A stretch of DNA of 38,503 bases from the IMG/VR virus record IMGVR_UViG_3300025138_000110, positions 1 through 38,503 of that record; one strand, given 5' to 3'. Below, piece after piece: positions 14,101 to 21,300 of the stretch (the first letter of the stretch is position 1; every line of letters starts with the position of its first letter). Origin of the DNA: a virus. The notes below the pieces were generated by a model, which saw only the letters and a program-made list of their open reading frames with translations, ran no database searches and was not told the DNA's origin. A program made the translations under genes and the position numbers.

Positions 14101-17100
14101 TTAAAGTCAAAGTGTTCTCTTGTATCTTTATCTACAAGTTTAAATGATTCTGCTTTTGGTACTACAACATCTAATGGCTCTGCAAACACACTAGCAAATT
14201 TTCCAGGCTTTTGTAAAAGCATTGCTTCTACAACTGCAAAAGGATAATCCTCAGAATATTTCCACGCATTTTCTACTGGTGCGCCGTCTCCTAGTTGCCA
14301 TGGGTTATTAATTAATGTTACATCTTTATCAACTGATTCAGTAAGTGTACTTGTTATTGCACTTGATGTTCCGGACGGTATAGTTACAGTTGCATTTGTA
14401 TTATTGGTAATATCTGTTGAACCTAAATAATATTTTCCTTTATAAGTTAAATCTGATCCTTCACTAACAACTCCACCTATAACAAATGGGAAGTTATCGT
14501 TTGCAACATAGTGCCAAATTTTTGTTGTAGGACTATCTACTGTATATGCATAACGTAAGTTGTATACATTTGTTACATGGCCATCGGTACCTGCTAATGC
14601 AGTATTGGCTTGGAAATCTTCTACAAAGTGTCCTGTATGTGCGCCACCTGGGCCTGATGCCCTTGTGCCTGTTTTAAGTTCAAAAATACTGCTTATTGCA
14701 ACAACGTTACTTGAAACATTACTTGCATCACTGTATCCATATGGTCCATAAATTGGTAAGCCATCAAATGCCCAACCTACTTTGGGTGAAGCCTCTGTTG
14801 TGCTCCAAGCACCTAAGCCGGCACTTGCTGGTGTAATTTGGTAAACTCCTTCTGTAAGAGTTTCGTTATTTTTTACTGCATTGTAATTCCAAGTACCCTC
14901 AGACTTCCAACTACCTTTAGCAGGATTTACAATTGGTACGCCTGTGACTGTGACACCAATAAAGTTACTTGGTATATTTTCAGTTGCTTTAGTTACTGTA
15001 TTGTAACTTGCAAGTACAGGTATAGAATAAGTGTTGTCTAGACTGCCACTTGTTATATAAGTGTTGTTGCTGTCGTAACTGCTTGTTAATTGGTCAGTAA
15101 GTACAATACTATTTGTAATTGCATTTGTATTTGATGTTCTAGCATTATTATATGTAGATACTAATGTTGACGAACCTGTTGCAACAATCTCTCCTGGTGA
15201 TTTTAATGTACCACTACTGTTAATTGGATAGTAATCACTTAATCCGGATCTTGCATAAGGATTATTTGTTTTATATCTGTCGTCTATTACATTTTCACTA
15301 TTGCCTAACCTAATAATACCTAACTCTAAATCACTCCACATAGCAGTATTGCTAAGGGCGTATGTTGTTCCGTATTGTGTTTCCCACCAAGTTGGCTTGT
15401 CATAGAACCCAAGCATTTCCCATGGATGAGTGTGAGGTCTTACTGTATCGTAATAATATTCGTACCAGCCTCTCCAATGCCCAGGAACATCAGTTGTTCC
15501 TTTGTAGTTCCATGTCCATTTATCTGTTTCATCATAAAATTCATTAACAACATGGTCTGCTTTATTACTGCCTGTCCAATTTGTGAAACTGTTACGCAAC
15601 GTGTCATTGTATTCGCTAACTTTGACATATGATCTAAATGCACCAGGTCTAATATTATGCACACTAAGTTTTGCATGTTGATCTGCATCACGTAATGATT
15701 TAAGTGCGGAATTATATAACCTAATTTCAAATTCTAATAATACGTTATCTCTTTTATCTCCGTTAAGGGTAGTTCTACTTCCGTCATGACCTATAAGTGT
15801 TTGGATTGGTGTTTGAAAACTATTATCAGTTTCTATCTTAGGATGGAATAAAGGATACAATCCCATTGTACTTGGTGTCGGTGGACACTCAGCACTATCT
15901 CTATCCTTGTCATAAAACTTTGCAATAATATTATCATTTAGTATAAAGTCAGCAAGTGTTGTTGCAGTAAATGTAATTTTAATTGGATTTGTATTTACAA
16001 TAGTATAATCTTCATCTACAAGTAATAAATTATTCTTAGTGCTACTTCTAGTATGATATATTAATAAACTGTTTTCTAATGTGTTTAAGTCTGCATAACT
16101 TGTTAATGTATATTCTGCTGTGGCAACATCATTTATAATAATAGTTTCTTTTGTAAAGTTATCGCCAAAAGGTAAAACATATGAAGTATCAAATACTCCT
16201 TTACCTACACTGAATGATTTTAAATTTCTTAAAACTGTTTCTAAAGCAGATTCTATAGACAGGCCTGCTTTGTTTAAATCAAAGTCGTTATTATACTTGT
16301 CAATTTCTTTAATTAAACGTTTCTTATATTTGGTATACTCTCTGCCTACAAATCTAAATGAATCTACTAAGTTGTGTGGCTGGTCATCTAATAAAAACGC
16401 ACCATGTATTAAATCATCGTTTGTTCTTACAATTAAATCTGCTTTTGAAATATCTTGTTCAATGTTATTAAAATTATTTTTACCTAATGCAGAGCCAGTA
16501 AAATCGTCTTGCATTTCTAAATACTTTTTAAAGTGCGGTAAGTATTCAGGTTCTGCAATATTAATAATAGAATCATTTAAAGGATTTGAATTCCAACTTA
16601 AAGGAATATCATATCTACTGTTGTTAATAAAGTTAATGCCATCAGTAGTATTTGCTTCTATCTCAACTATGTCTCCTTTCTTAAGACTAAATGTTGTAAA
16701 TTGTAATGCTCTATTATTATATGTGTATGCTGTTTGGATAGCATTGTTTACTCTTACAATTATGTCTCTACCACTAGGAGCACTTGTCTTTACAACAGGA
16801 ACACACCCTACATCATAAATTGTTCTTTTGTCGTCGACATCAGTTGTGCTAATTGTATGTTTTGTTTTTACATTCTGTCTTGAAGGAGCAGTAGCACTTT
16901 TAAAGTTACTACTATATTTGTTTGTTCCATTTTTAAAGTAATAATCACCTTTAATAACTGTTGCTGTTGAACTACCAAATGACGTATAAGTGTATTGATC
17001 GTTCTTTAAATAGTCTGTAAAAGTAATTTCACTTACAGTTTTATAATTGCTATAAGAAAGAGGAAAGCCTAATTCAGTATCGTTGGCTCCTGTTCCTGCT

Positions 17101-18374
17101 TTGTAACCAAATATTTTTCCACCTTTAAAACTTGCTTGAGGATATGTACCTGCATTATCTAATGCAACTTTGTTATCGTCATAAAGATTAAATAGTGGAT
17201 CTTGGTTTACTCTTGCTTTACGTTGAACTTCTTCAAGGTCTCCGTCTTTTAAAATTAATTCTTTACCAAATTGGTTAAAGCCTTTGTCTATATTATAAAC
17301 ATCATTTTCTGCTATAGTAACTGAACTTGTTAATGTAATAGCACTACCTACGCCTGCTACTGTCCAAATTTTAGTTCTATCTGTTGCACTTTCATTTGGA
17401 AATACTATAGTATCTCCGTTAACAAGTTCTCTAGTATCTACTGTTACGGTTGGTTGTCCTATAATAGCATTCTTATTAAAACTTGTACTTGATACTGTTA
17501 CTGTACCTTTATATGTTCCGCCATGATTAAAAAGTTCTAAGTCTTTGCTAAATTCTAATATTGGTCTTTTTGCTCTATATTTTTTAGCAGGTAAACTATC
17601 GCCTGCATCTAAGAAGTTGTCTTCATGGAACCAATGATTTACTCTACTCCATGCTGTTCCTGAATCTGCACCATGCTCTATTAGAATATAATCTTTTTTA
17701 GTTAATTTAGAACCGCCATATGCTGTTGCTATACTTTGCTCGTAATCAACTAGTCTTATAGATGTGCCTACGCCTTGTACTATATATTTTCTATCTATTA
17801 CAACTGCATCTCCTGGAATAACATTTACTCCAGTAAACTTAACAATCATTCCGCTTCTAAATGCTTTGCCACCTGTAGGTGTATATGTTTTCTTACCTAT
17901 GATATCTTTATCAATTGCAATAGCAGTTGAAATACCTGTAGGCTGAATTGTGATTTCTGTTGGTCCTGTTATACTCCAAAAGTATTCTTGGTAGTTTAAA
18001 AACTTATCAATATTGATAGGTGGTAAAAATGTTTGGTATTCACTTGCAAATAAATGGTTGTGATCTCTAACTGGTGCACCATAGTTCTTTAATGTGTCAA
18101 CAAACTCATCATAAAATATAACACTATCACTATTACCTGACACTATGTCAAGTGTGTTTATTACTGGACTTAATGCATACTGTTGTCTGTCTGCATTGTA
18201 CTCACTAATAAAAGATCCTGCTAAACCAGACTCTTCTCCGGTTTGGTTGCCTATATATCCTGCAAGTGGTATAGTATTTGCTTTACTGAATAACTGCTCG
18301 ACTGTGCCTTCAAAGAAGTTCTTTAAAGCAGGCGTCTGCAGAAGTGCTGGTAAAGTTTCTATAATTTTGGCCAT
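2121..18374 (-). CDS. Giant virion structural protein (5417 aa), baseplate-associated
   Basis: One uninterrupted 16.25-kb frame, starting 3 bases after gp6. The N-terminal 300 residues and blocks near 1690-1980, 2350-2550, 4400 (GQVWWDTSTVRYKWYEQG) and 4650-4850 (EYWNTFFFDMLKYAYGEQ) resemble the very large virion proteins that follow gp6 in marine T4-like phages, sometimes annotated VrlC or gp7-like. T4 gp7, the wedge protein expected here, has about 1030 residues. A YHYH-like module lies at about 1195-1300. Beta-rich modules with the pattern I..v...G.GY..p.v recur near residues 2020, 3890 and 3930. Residues about 2900-3950 are Gly/Pro/Asn/Ser-rich with scattered Cys, suggesting extended or knotted fibrous structure. 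No signal peptide or clear membrane segment is seen. It probably forms a peripheral wedge or fibre-like part of the baseplate. The ribosome site is weak, so translation may be coupled to gp6. Family assignment is from memory of similar proteins; exact fold unknown. Confidence 0.75.
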   Translation of the reverse strand: MAKIIETLPALLQTPALKNFFEGTVEQLFSKANTIPLAGYIGNQTGEESGLAGSFISEYNADRQQYALSPVINTLDIVSGNSDSVIFYDEFVDTLKNYGAPVRDHNHLFASEYQTFLPPINIDKFLNYQEYFWSITGPTEITIQPTGISTAIAIDKDIIGKKTYTPTGGKAFRSGMIVKFTGVNVIPGDAVVIDRKYIVQGVGTSIRLVDYEQSIATAYGGSKLTKKDYILIEHGADSGTAWSRVNHWFHEDNFLDAGDSLPAKKYRAKRPILEFSKDLELFNHGGTYKGTVTVSSTSFNKNAIIGQPTVTVDTRELVNGDTIVFPNESATDRTKIWTVAGVGSAITLTSSVTIAENDVYNIDKGFNQFGKELILKDGDLEEVQRKARVNQDPLFNLYDDNKVALDNAGTYPQASFKGGKIFGYKAGTGANDTELGFPLSYSNYKTVSEITFTDYLKNDQYTYTSFGSSTATVIKGDYYFKNGTNKYSSNFKSATAPSRQNVKTKHTISTTDVDDKRTIYDVGCVPVVKTSAPSGRDIIVRVNNAIQTAYTYNNRALQFTTFSLKKGDIVEIEANTTDGINFINNSRYDIPLSWNSNPLNDSIINIAEPEYLPHFKKYLEMQDDFTGSALGKNNFNNIEQDISKADLIVRTNDDLIHGAFLLDDQPHNLVDSFRFVGREYTKYKKRLIKEIDKYNNDFDLNKAGLSIESALETVLRNLKSFSVGKGVFDTSYVLPFGDNFTKETIIINDVATAEYTLTSYADLNTLENSLLIYHTRSSTKNNLLLVDEDYTIVNTNPIKITFTATTLADFILNDNIIAKFYDKDRDSAECPPTPSTMGLYPLFHPKIETDNSFQTPIQTLIGHDGSRTTLNGDKRDNVLLEFEIRLYNSALKSLRDADQHAKLSVHNIRPGAFRSYVKVSEYNDTLRNSFTNWTGSNKADHVVNEFYDETDKWTWNYKGTTDVPGHWRGWYEYYYDTVRPHTHPWEMLGFYDKPTWWETQYGTTYALSNTAMWSDLELGIIRLGNSENVIDDRYKTNNPYARSGLSDYYPINSSGTLKSPGEIVATGSSTLVSTYNNARTSNTNAITNSIVLTDQLTSSYDSNNTYITSGSLDNTYSIPVLASYNTVTKATENIPSNFIGVTVTGVPIVNPAKGSWKSEGTWNYNAVKNNETLTEGVYQITPASAGLGAWSTTEASPKVGWAFDGLPIYGPYGYSDASNVSSNVVAISSIFELKTGTRASGPGGAHTGHFVEDFQANTALAGTDGHVTNVYNLRYAYTVDSPTTKIWHYVANDNFPFVIGGVVSEGSDLTYKGKYYLGSTDITNNTNATVTIPSGTSSAITSTLTESVDKDVTLINNPWQLGDGAPVENAWKYSEDYPFAVVEAMLLQKPGKFASVFAEPLDVVVPKAESFKLVDKDTREHFDFKANTDFKVHGVSTEDSDDLQTNIGYTQFIYSWLKFQGLDISTGFVKKLQTLNIKLGHRIAGYTDKDTLILRTDQFSPTGTSGSLIIPAENIDLLIHNSPYKSRNFYSGVIIEKTADGYKVKGYDKNFGYFDTLAPDLTKRTIQEEVAGTPANFTDWQPNISYSTGVIVKYLDRFYQAPTLVPSAESFMSTLWSSLASLPQEGGIKATGYLDTTGEVKRVNYNTEFTTYQEVFQFLIDLGNYQEHQGFDFSNYDSSINEQRGWIYACKQFLFFVAGGWETNNVLELSPLATKIVFEKDKEFISKINRVDRNQFALLDQFGKAITPQDCAILRTDNKIQIEAPEGTQIYGCMLFTQQMEHILILDNKTEFNDTIFDPVMGQRQNRLKVKGKKTANWQGKLLSEGYIIQGDELKPNLDNMAQTMGRYYELGFIPVEKQIYDTSRKLFGYQERDYLNNLDIDDDTQFEFYTGFLQGKGTANSIVKLAKSNSIVQGNINLFSEWAIKTGEFGDLENDQPIELKIDKVDVKQNPQLITLAFPQDTTGAIEKIDVLTPEHKYFNAPTIEISTPTSITLAQGGSQATATAVLAGNGSLSTFTITNQGKGYTEPVTATVVAGNVVLSDSTLKFRTPTAEGSRLSSSNVTGLLGTVTITDNFTTPANTVSFNFSTASNIVAVASTITAHASLPNVTATTVKSEEVSGGSIINRYKLVITGKEFRISDSDGSWANLNITKGVYETRQRHSVATVGNEATLGTGATTINDIVAKIDSTTLTPTTHYTYDAGSRNEISFVVSASTVPADIQRVDPADSTGTVSTDTVFTGDVNIALPTTLASENIELFDVSYPHLDVFVDGSKLLNTNFKRQFTSTTTQLTIHNVNELPGGSLKNGAIILLVESGTIEFTNAVKTDIAGAKISIKTTTKDKIAIRTKSIQTFEITPDIKGDETILIDIDDQTRFLRKPIGVRESNLWPTTGKVDFTGVTDSKYLDIPNAGYVDERSVDYQTFSVPDISGLFNDGQRFQPDMNETIHVGIAENRDFNVYKVKQVANTTVSFVEQEQGDVTTYLYKNGDSLFNYIDTNFIQGTDTGRYLDYHLIIKDGELSDKFVVWTNEELIENKQVRLRNLYPPVMVEKTISAIGPTATALLPISSITPAASGFATAEAITTLVAGANVILINTIPFTLENGETVSFGHAEGNANCALHANAFIISDLTATSFKIKETDQSGTSIQAVKDMAANTTLSDSENTSASLSYTYFGKTRITCSSNIDIGSNEVVKLNAKEYSGYYTTEAVNHNSFVITRKHIATSSTTTGNVLLPEIKITSTAHGITSGYAGKKIAVHNIDPRYYNVVYKVKSIPDANTIITSGVFPYDHQTISQNADNNPVVTTLDHDVVHLNNNAIKFNNTNSIDAMVQDFNFQQEIKRGFMVHEGSFALSIPMLNNLAIPGLNINPKQVIGKLPYLTNIQHNLMINPTRPGIGHGLKPLNKPIGKIHSHVMPPVIGKINYNLGTALTTGWKNTTPNKFSPAITIPAIGGIPSAVIPNIITNPKAYIGSNELNIVNYADALKGSNALVDFGQYGKAYIAGIGNYFGKQQNFRKNRLKQNWVRTRAQFVKQVNATNNNSARKVDNQTSTWKTGISKGSKVAIHPGYFLNGIKNTFSGATFGGMVGGAREVDLNGQKHFIPENFLINMGATATQGPNINTFVKIPNLLTPTGSGPAGSTGTTPPPATSTVAQGPGTNTGAVVINPSALVTHTAKTPCGTDLPPVYVDPVPPTSNSNVSVPPGGGGGNANVTVPGNANVIVSNPIPCSFIQREKNQQSTSTWKVNDTWHYRFKCKGRVKVVFDMYSAADKFDFYQTTTKTTTGGRLLSTTASFTSIRKATNVEKQELLAPAISSAVGTTSPGRGGYNAYGSRAGGTGSSGHASSYQAGPAGNPYGQTRRSGAVGSLTDFTNGSSGRVKHCGVLEFDFDPTMGEFVRLNVDKNSSVYRYYIEYPSDTDTGLASTSGVTPGGANLPANNGQTNYGSGNPGTPGGKGYQSPFVQPAGAPVTKVTHGGGISKSHIWNKYAFQHNFGGFGNPSGSGFNYLPSVYRKKVKQTWQPSTPDNTPLGADKYVNTSFQRISGGIIIPLSAPVPAPIEIAPRPIRGRSYDFYSSMQGNLDLLWNPSTQRFTSKFDINKLDSMSGIGSGNVVSLVQYPGLPGYIPGTGFADGVDQMAPPVEVDGRAFNSDDADFNNNPVLKLIPKKRIGGQLRASKPIYMPLSYPTPQCCLPTSDLGNLTPGDELIINGTRITIPGGGVDATMNAILCQAGNGYKASKSAKDKQPAVRITSCTNAPLTFRDGCRGGAYKEVLDFHIVRSFASGETRTNDAIIVPPTGGVSATTYNANGIPTGSSVSSVTANYTRYLEDGSNASFTQSSTSTTGATFFNVSKQQTSGGDGYAVGDRLRAVGGTPVPSPHGGITEVCIGIQGLGYSSAANVKIYIGDGTTPGSGATVSGVNLNQDGQITSVNLSNRGSGYSMENPPKVRVIDLDPTSTATPATCTAKIGSGKGFPERVAKFEVISVVASNSLLHLNEGRPVGEIISVRVIDRGVYKIFPSDLTNGIPLEYDNINFGDEDDGTGTGSGLGQYDPLRKNAKLDSPGGYDPIRGEFGGGTGARVFLTSREIPDCSERGDAKRSLGLPDMITDTDIPFSLANDMNQGLIGSGYDPKDLSITYSPGSGGGGYGGGDGNGGIGFIGIESPIYDGIELDEVTPGMLQNLGLPAGEYNNDLLCMYMTDETSITESNPVKGTGSDYVDAEGYKLQTGEIDEEISIVCVDTLTADFNSMFGNATVTFTDDLYQYELRSAQNGGPVRLNRGISQSSRVAVLESLRYNKETDIANAAVEFAGISTTSKNDFANVWIDDVGGKWSYYENGTLINAQTNLVDSKFVKNALLYDDDTGTKEMDYHLWDPFKGVIPAFIEAEIEYVGENDPVAYNIARSSFGKDNVGQVWWDTSTVRYKWYEQGSNRQRWLDWGKAMPGSGITLYEWCESQQLPIEYTGTGTPRNGSHYITDVKYDSYSGDFKTYYYYWIQNKEEITGYAGIQNNRKFTTVELARYLSDPIGQGLHTLSFVSNTSVVAGNLGSSLREEDDILQINISRNLNPLGLKHNSWKLLREGDNNSTVPGDISNKLIDSLCEVNALSEEVPNSKLSEAEKYGTKFRPRQTLFKYPAEARRVMREVLNEILANEKIKSLSPNWATSMPTRTYVIDTNWYAVDRIDNSNNKKIRYTSQEKAIMNVQSEKELESLKQSGLPDGAVVMVRGSATDRFQLWKWNAKNVKFTKIAIENETVRIKKEIYTDTNNETLQVELRAFLVLLRDTIFAGTEYWNTFFFDMLKYAYGEQKQLDWAFKTSYLYVEKEEEDLNTRIDFSPDNFSPVLDYMEEAKGYTAKIREYKDGKKTPIEYITGQMINDFDKPPYPDPVVGKVRILDPGNANDQTIMSTDTDYMNWYNNYALSNTIVRSGKVKLVFDRVDWRLLGTNSNIALHSYSKLIADNIVLLNITSNATVQSTANFTSSARIFKYDQEVRTQFVKDINTYFGAGASSNVSYTQDATNMFAAVNSGALVKTLGLVKTKVGGGFRGTELDANVFTKTSGSSFGKDMYETAFGWDSAGFDDINNIGGAFDSSIEVNNYIGTFTGNVTYRKNNETVEGFDGVTFQRVLYGEERPEELVLLSPLENLVFDITTSPYAYDANNQIVSAITVGPYTTANFTRSNTTTLTINNEVGINLLNNGETVAITNSGSDTKIVGNFTVANASSTSFTITIPGLTATNLTTAANVTFQKGPNSTEVEYIVHHDMFGGEEYLRVLRDGSKATTTTEKFNIFDDEIHVADASKLPKPAPGKVGVAWVDGTERVEYRLIVGNTIKSLTRGTRGTTIQTHIQGVAVVSGAKTEVFDDPGTAGFGDRDPRSQVWLKEDGTTQGLTDITNRSTTVTIGAFLQGDSSSAVGFDVRGFDADPWDGV
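14465..14790 (-). other. YHYH-like module inside the giant protein
   Basis: Residues about 1195-1300 of the giant protein read GWAFDGLPIYGPYGY, then a Gly/His-rich stretch (GPGGAHTGHF), then WHYVANDNFPFVIGG. The order GWAFDG.PIYGPYG ... [Y/W]HY.....FP[Y/F].IG is that of YHYH-domain proteins, in which the second block is usually YHYH followed by a PY.IGC-like end. Here the motif is WHYV and the terminal Cys is absent, so any metal or ligand site may be altered. Confidence 0.5.
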
Positions 18375-18377
18375 TTA

Positions 18378-21300
18378 TTATCTGTCCGCTCTTAATACTT
18401 GTTGGTTAATTTTATCTACTATTTCTATATCGTTTACTGAAGCCGTGCTTAAGAATAATTGATATGGTTCTGCCTTAACTTGGAATAAGTCTCCAAATGC
18501 TCCGGAAGTATTTTTTGGAAGTATTACTATACTACCTATGTTACTGCCTAATCTTTGATGTACAAAACTTGATAATTCTGTAAAGTAAAAAGTCTCACCG
18601 TAGTCCCAATTCTTAACATCAAAGTAAGTGTTGAATGCACTAATAATCTTAGACTTAATCTCATTATCACTCATTGTTGTTCCTGGTAGTTTAACTACTT
18701 TAAACTTCGCTTGGTTTGTTGCATCTGCATCTGTTCCAAATAATAATTTAAATTCTGCACTCTTATAAACAATAGCATCACTGGCATTCTTAAACTCATC
18801 TAATTTTTTAAACTCTGTTGCCAATTCTGTACTTGTTGGTGGTAAAGGATATGTTGTTCCTGGAACGTTTTTATATTTTTTAATTTCAGTGTTGTATGAC
18901 TCTGTTAAAACAAGCATTTCAACTATGTTACTAATACTAGGATCAATTCTTACATCGTTAGGTGCAACATGTTTCCATTTTAAAACAACTTCATCATCGC
19001 CTTGAAGTGCTGTATTTTGTCCTGATGCTCTACCGTTTCTAACAAAGTAATCTTTTGATTCGTATGCGGCAATAACATTTGTATTTGTACTACTTTTAAC
19101 TAGTTCATATACTTTTTCATTTGCTGTGTCGTACAATATTATTCCTGAGAATAAACCTGATACATTATTAAAACTATCTATATATGTTGCATCTTTAAGT
19201 ATAATTACTTTTTGCTCTGATATTTTAACTGGATCTGAAAAACTTGTAGGCCCTACTGTGTCTGAGCCTATATCAACTTTTATAACTGTTTCTTTTCTTA
19301 AATCTACAATAGCACCTGTTAGCGGTCTATCATAAGTATACCCATCAAAGTCTTTGTAGTATTCGAAGAATATTAAATCATCTTTACTAACAAAGTCTTC
19401 AAACTGTAATGGCTCATTAGGTACTTTGTCGCCGTCTGAGTCTACTGGTGATACTATAACTTTTCTAGCATCAGTATATCCGTCATCATATTTGCAAACA
19501 TCTGTTATTTGCCAAACTATATCCTTATCAAGTTTTCTTCTATCTTGCTTGTATATAATATCAAATTTATCTTGGCTAATAAAACCAGTTCTATCTGTTA
19601 CAAAAGTATGTCTCATTACTGTTGGTTTTAAATTACCATCCCAGTTAGTTACAGAAAGTGTTCCTTGGCCTGCGGCAATCTGTGTTGCATTAGCAGTATT
19701 TTTTATTCTACCTTGAACTGATCCTGTTGCTTTATCTAATGTTGTTCCATTGGATTGTGCAATAAACACTTTTTCAGTTCCGTCTGTCATTTGGTCTCTG
19801 TATAAAACATTACCACCTGCATTATAAATGTTACTGTTAAACGTTGCAGTAGTAAATGATATGTTTACATTGTTTGGCCAAAAGTTTAAAATGCCTGAAC
19901 TATTGTTAAGTGTTGCTTTTTGGTAATTTGAATTTACTGTAAAAATTCCTGATTGCAACTTATCGTATGGTGCTGTTTGAATTGAGACTGCCTGTGCATC
20001 AACAAATAAATTACCTGTTGTTGCATCGTCATTGCCACTTCTATAAATTCCTAAATTTGTTCTCCACTGTATTTCTACGTCATGGTATTTTGTATCTCTA
20101 GTTCTTAGAGGTATCTGAGGATTACCATTTAACGGATCATAATACTGTCCTGTTTCGCTACTGATGTAAACATTGCCTTTACCGTCTTGGAAATCAGGAT
20201 GCATACTCCAAGTAAATGTTTCTCTGCCACCTGGTTTAAAGTTTACTTTAGTTAAAATAATTTCATCTTTGCCTGCTGAGTTTGTTGTGTCAGTTACTTT
20301 AATATTTGTAATATTATAAAATTTAAGATCCTTTTTACTTTGAATAATATATTTTTGTCCTCTGATTGTAACAGTATAACTATAGTCTGCGCCAACTCCT
20401 GGATTATATACAAACAGTAATAACCAACTAGCATCTAATCCTGTTTCTGAAGTATCTTGATTATATTGTGCATCCCAGGTTGATGTTTTATCTAAATTGT
20501 TGTTAGTAACTACATACCAGTTATCTAATTCAGCATCATAACCTAAACCAAATGTTCTTCTGTTTTCTAATTCGTTTACAACTGCTGTTATTTCACCTTT
20601 ACTTTGGTCAAATGTTCTTCTGATTGTTGCTACAAATTCGTCTGCTCTCCAACCATGCTGTACTCTTGCACTTAGTTTGATAGGACCAACGGATGTTGAT
20701 GCTCCACTTGATAAGGTGCCGTTATTATCTATACTAACAATTCTAACCCACTTGTATTGTGATACATTTGATGGGTTTACAAACTTAAGGTAGTTATTTG
20801 GTGCAAACATTTTAAATGCAAGGCTCTCAGTTGATAATATGCTGTCTATTGAAGTTTTATCTTCTAGGAAATAACCTGTTACACTATCGCTTACTACTGT
20901 AGGCAATGTCATCCATCTGATGTTTGCTCCAGTTAGTTCCCATTTTGTTTCGTCTTCGGTCTTCCATGACTTTCTAAATTTATCATAACCAAAGTTTATA
21001 AGTTCTTGTTCTTTAAGCATCACAGGTATTTGAACTGCTGTTGCTTCTAAAGGTGTAATACTATTACTAAGTTGTAATGTTTTGCCTAAGTTTTTAATTT
21101 CTGAATACAATGCTCCGTCATTAGCAAATGTATCTACATTTTGATATGTTCCTGTTGGATCATTAATATCAATATATCTGCTGTGACCTGCATGTGTTTT
21201 ATTAATTGCTTTAAGTTTCGTAATGTTTGCACTTTGACTAAATGGAAATACATTATAGTCTTGAGCACTTACCATTCTGTTTTGAGTATAATAAGTCTGT

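Noticed and set aside
16120-16818. A 232-codon plus-strand frame
   Set aside because: It is the longest antisense frame opposite the giant gene, but its composition is that of a reverse-strand shadow and there is no promoter, ribosome site or family resemblance.
2251-18462. Many plus-strand frames of 60-150 codons opposite the giant structural gene
   Set aside because: They lie antisense to a continuous coding frame, have no ribosome sites I could support, and are rich in Leu/Ser/Val as expected of shadow frames of Thr/Asn/Asp-rich proteins.
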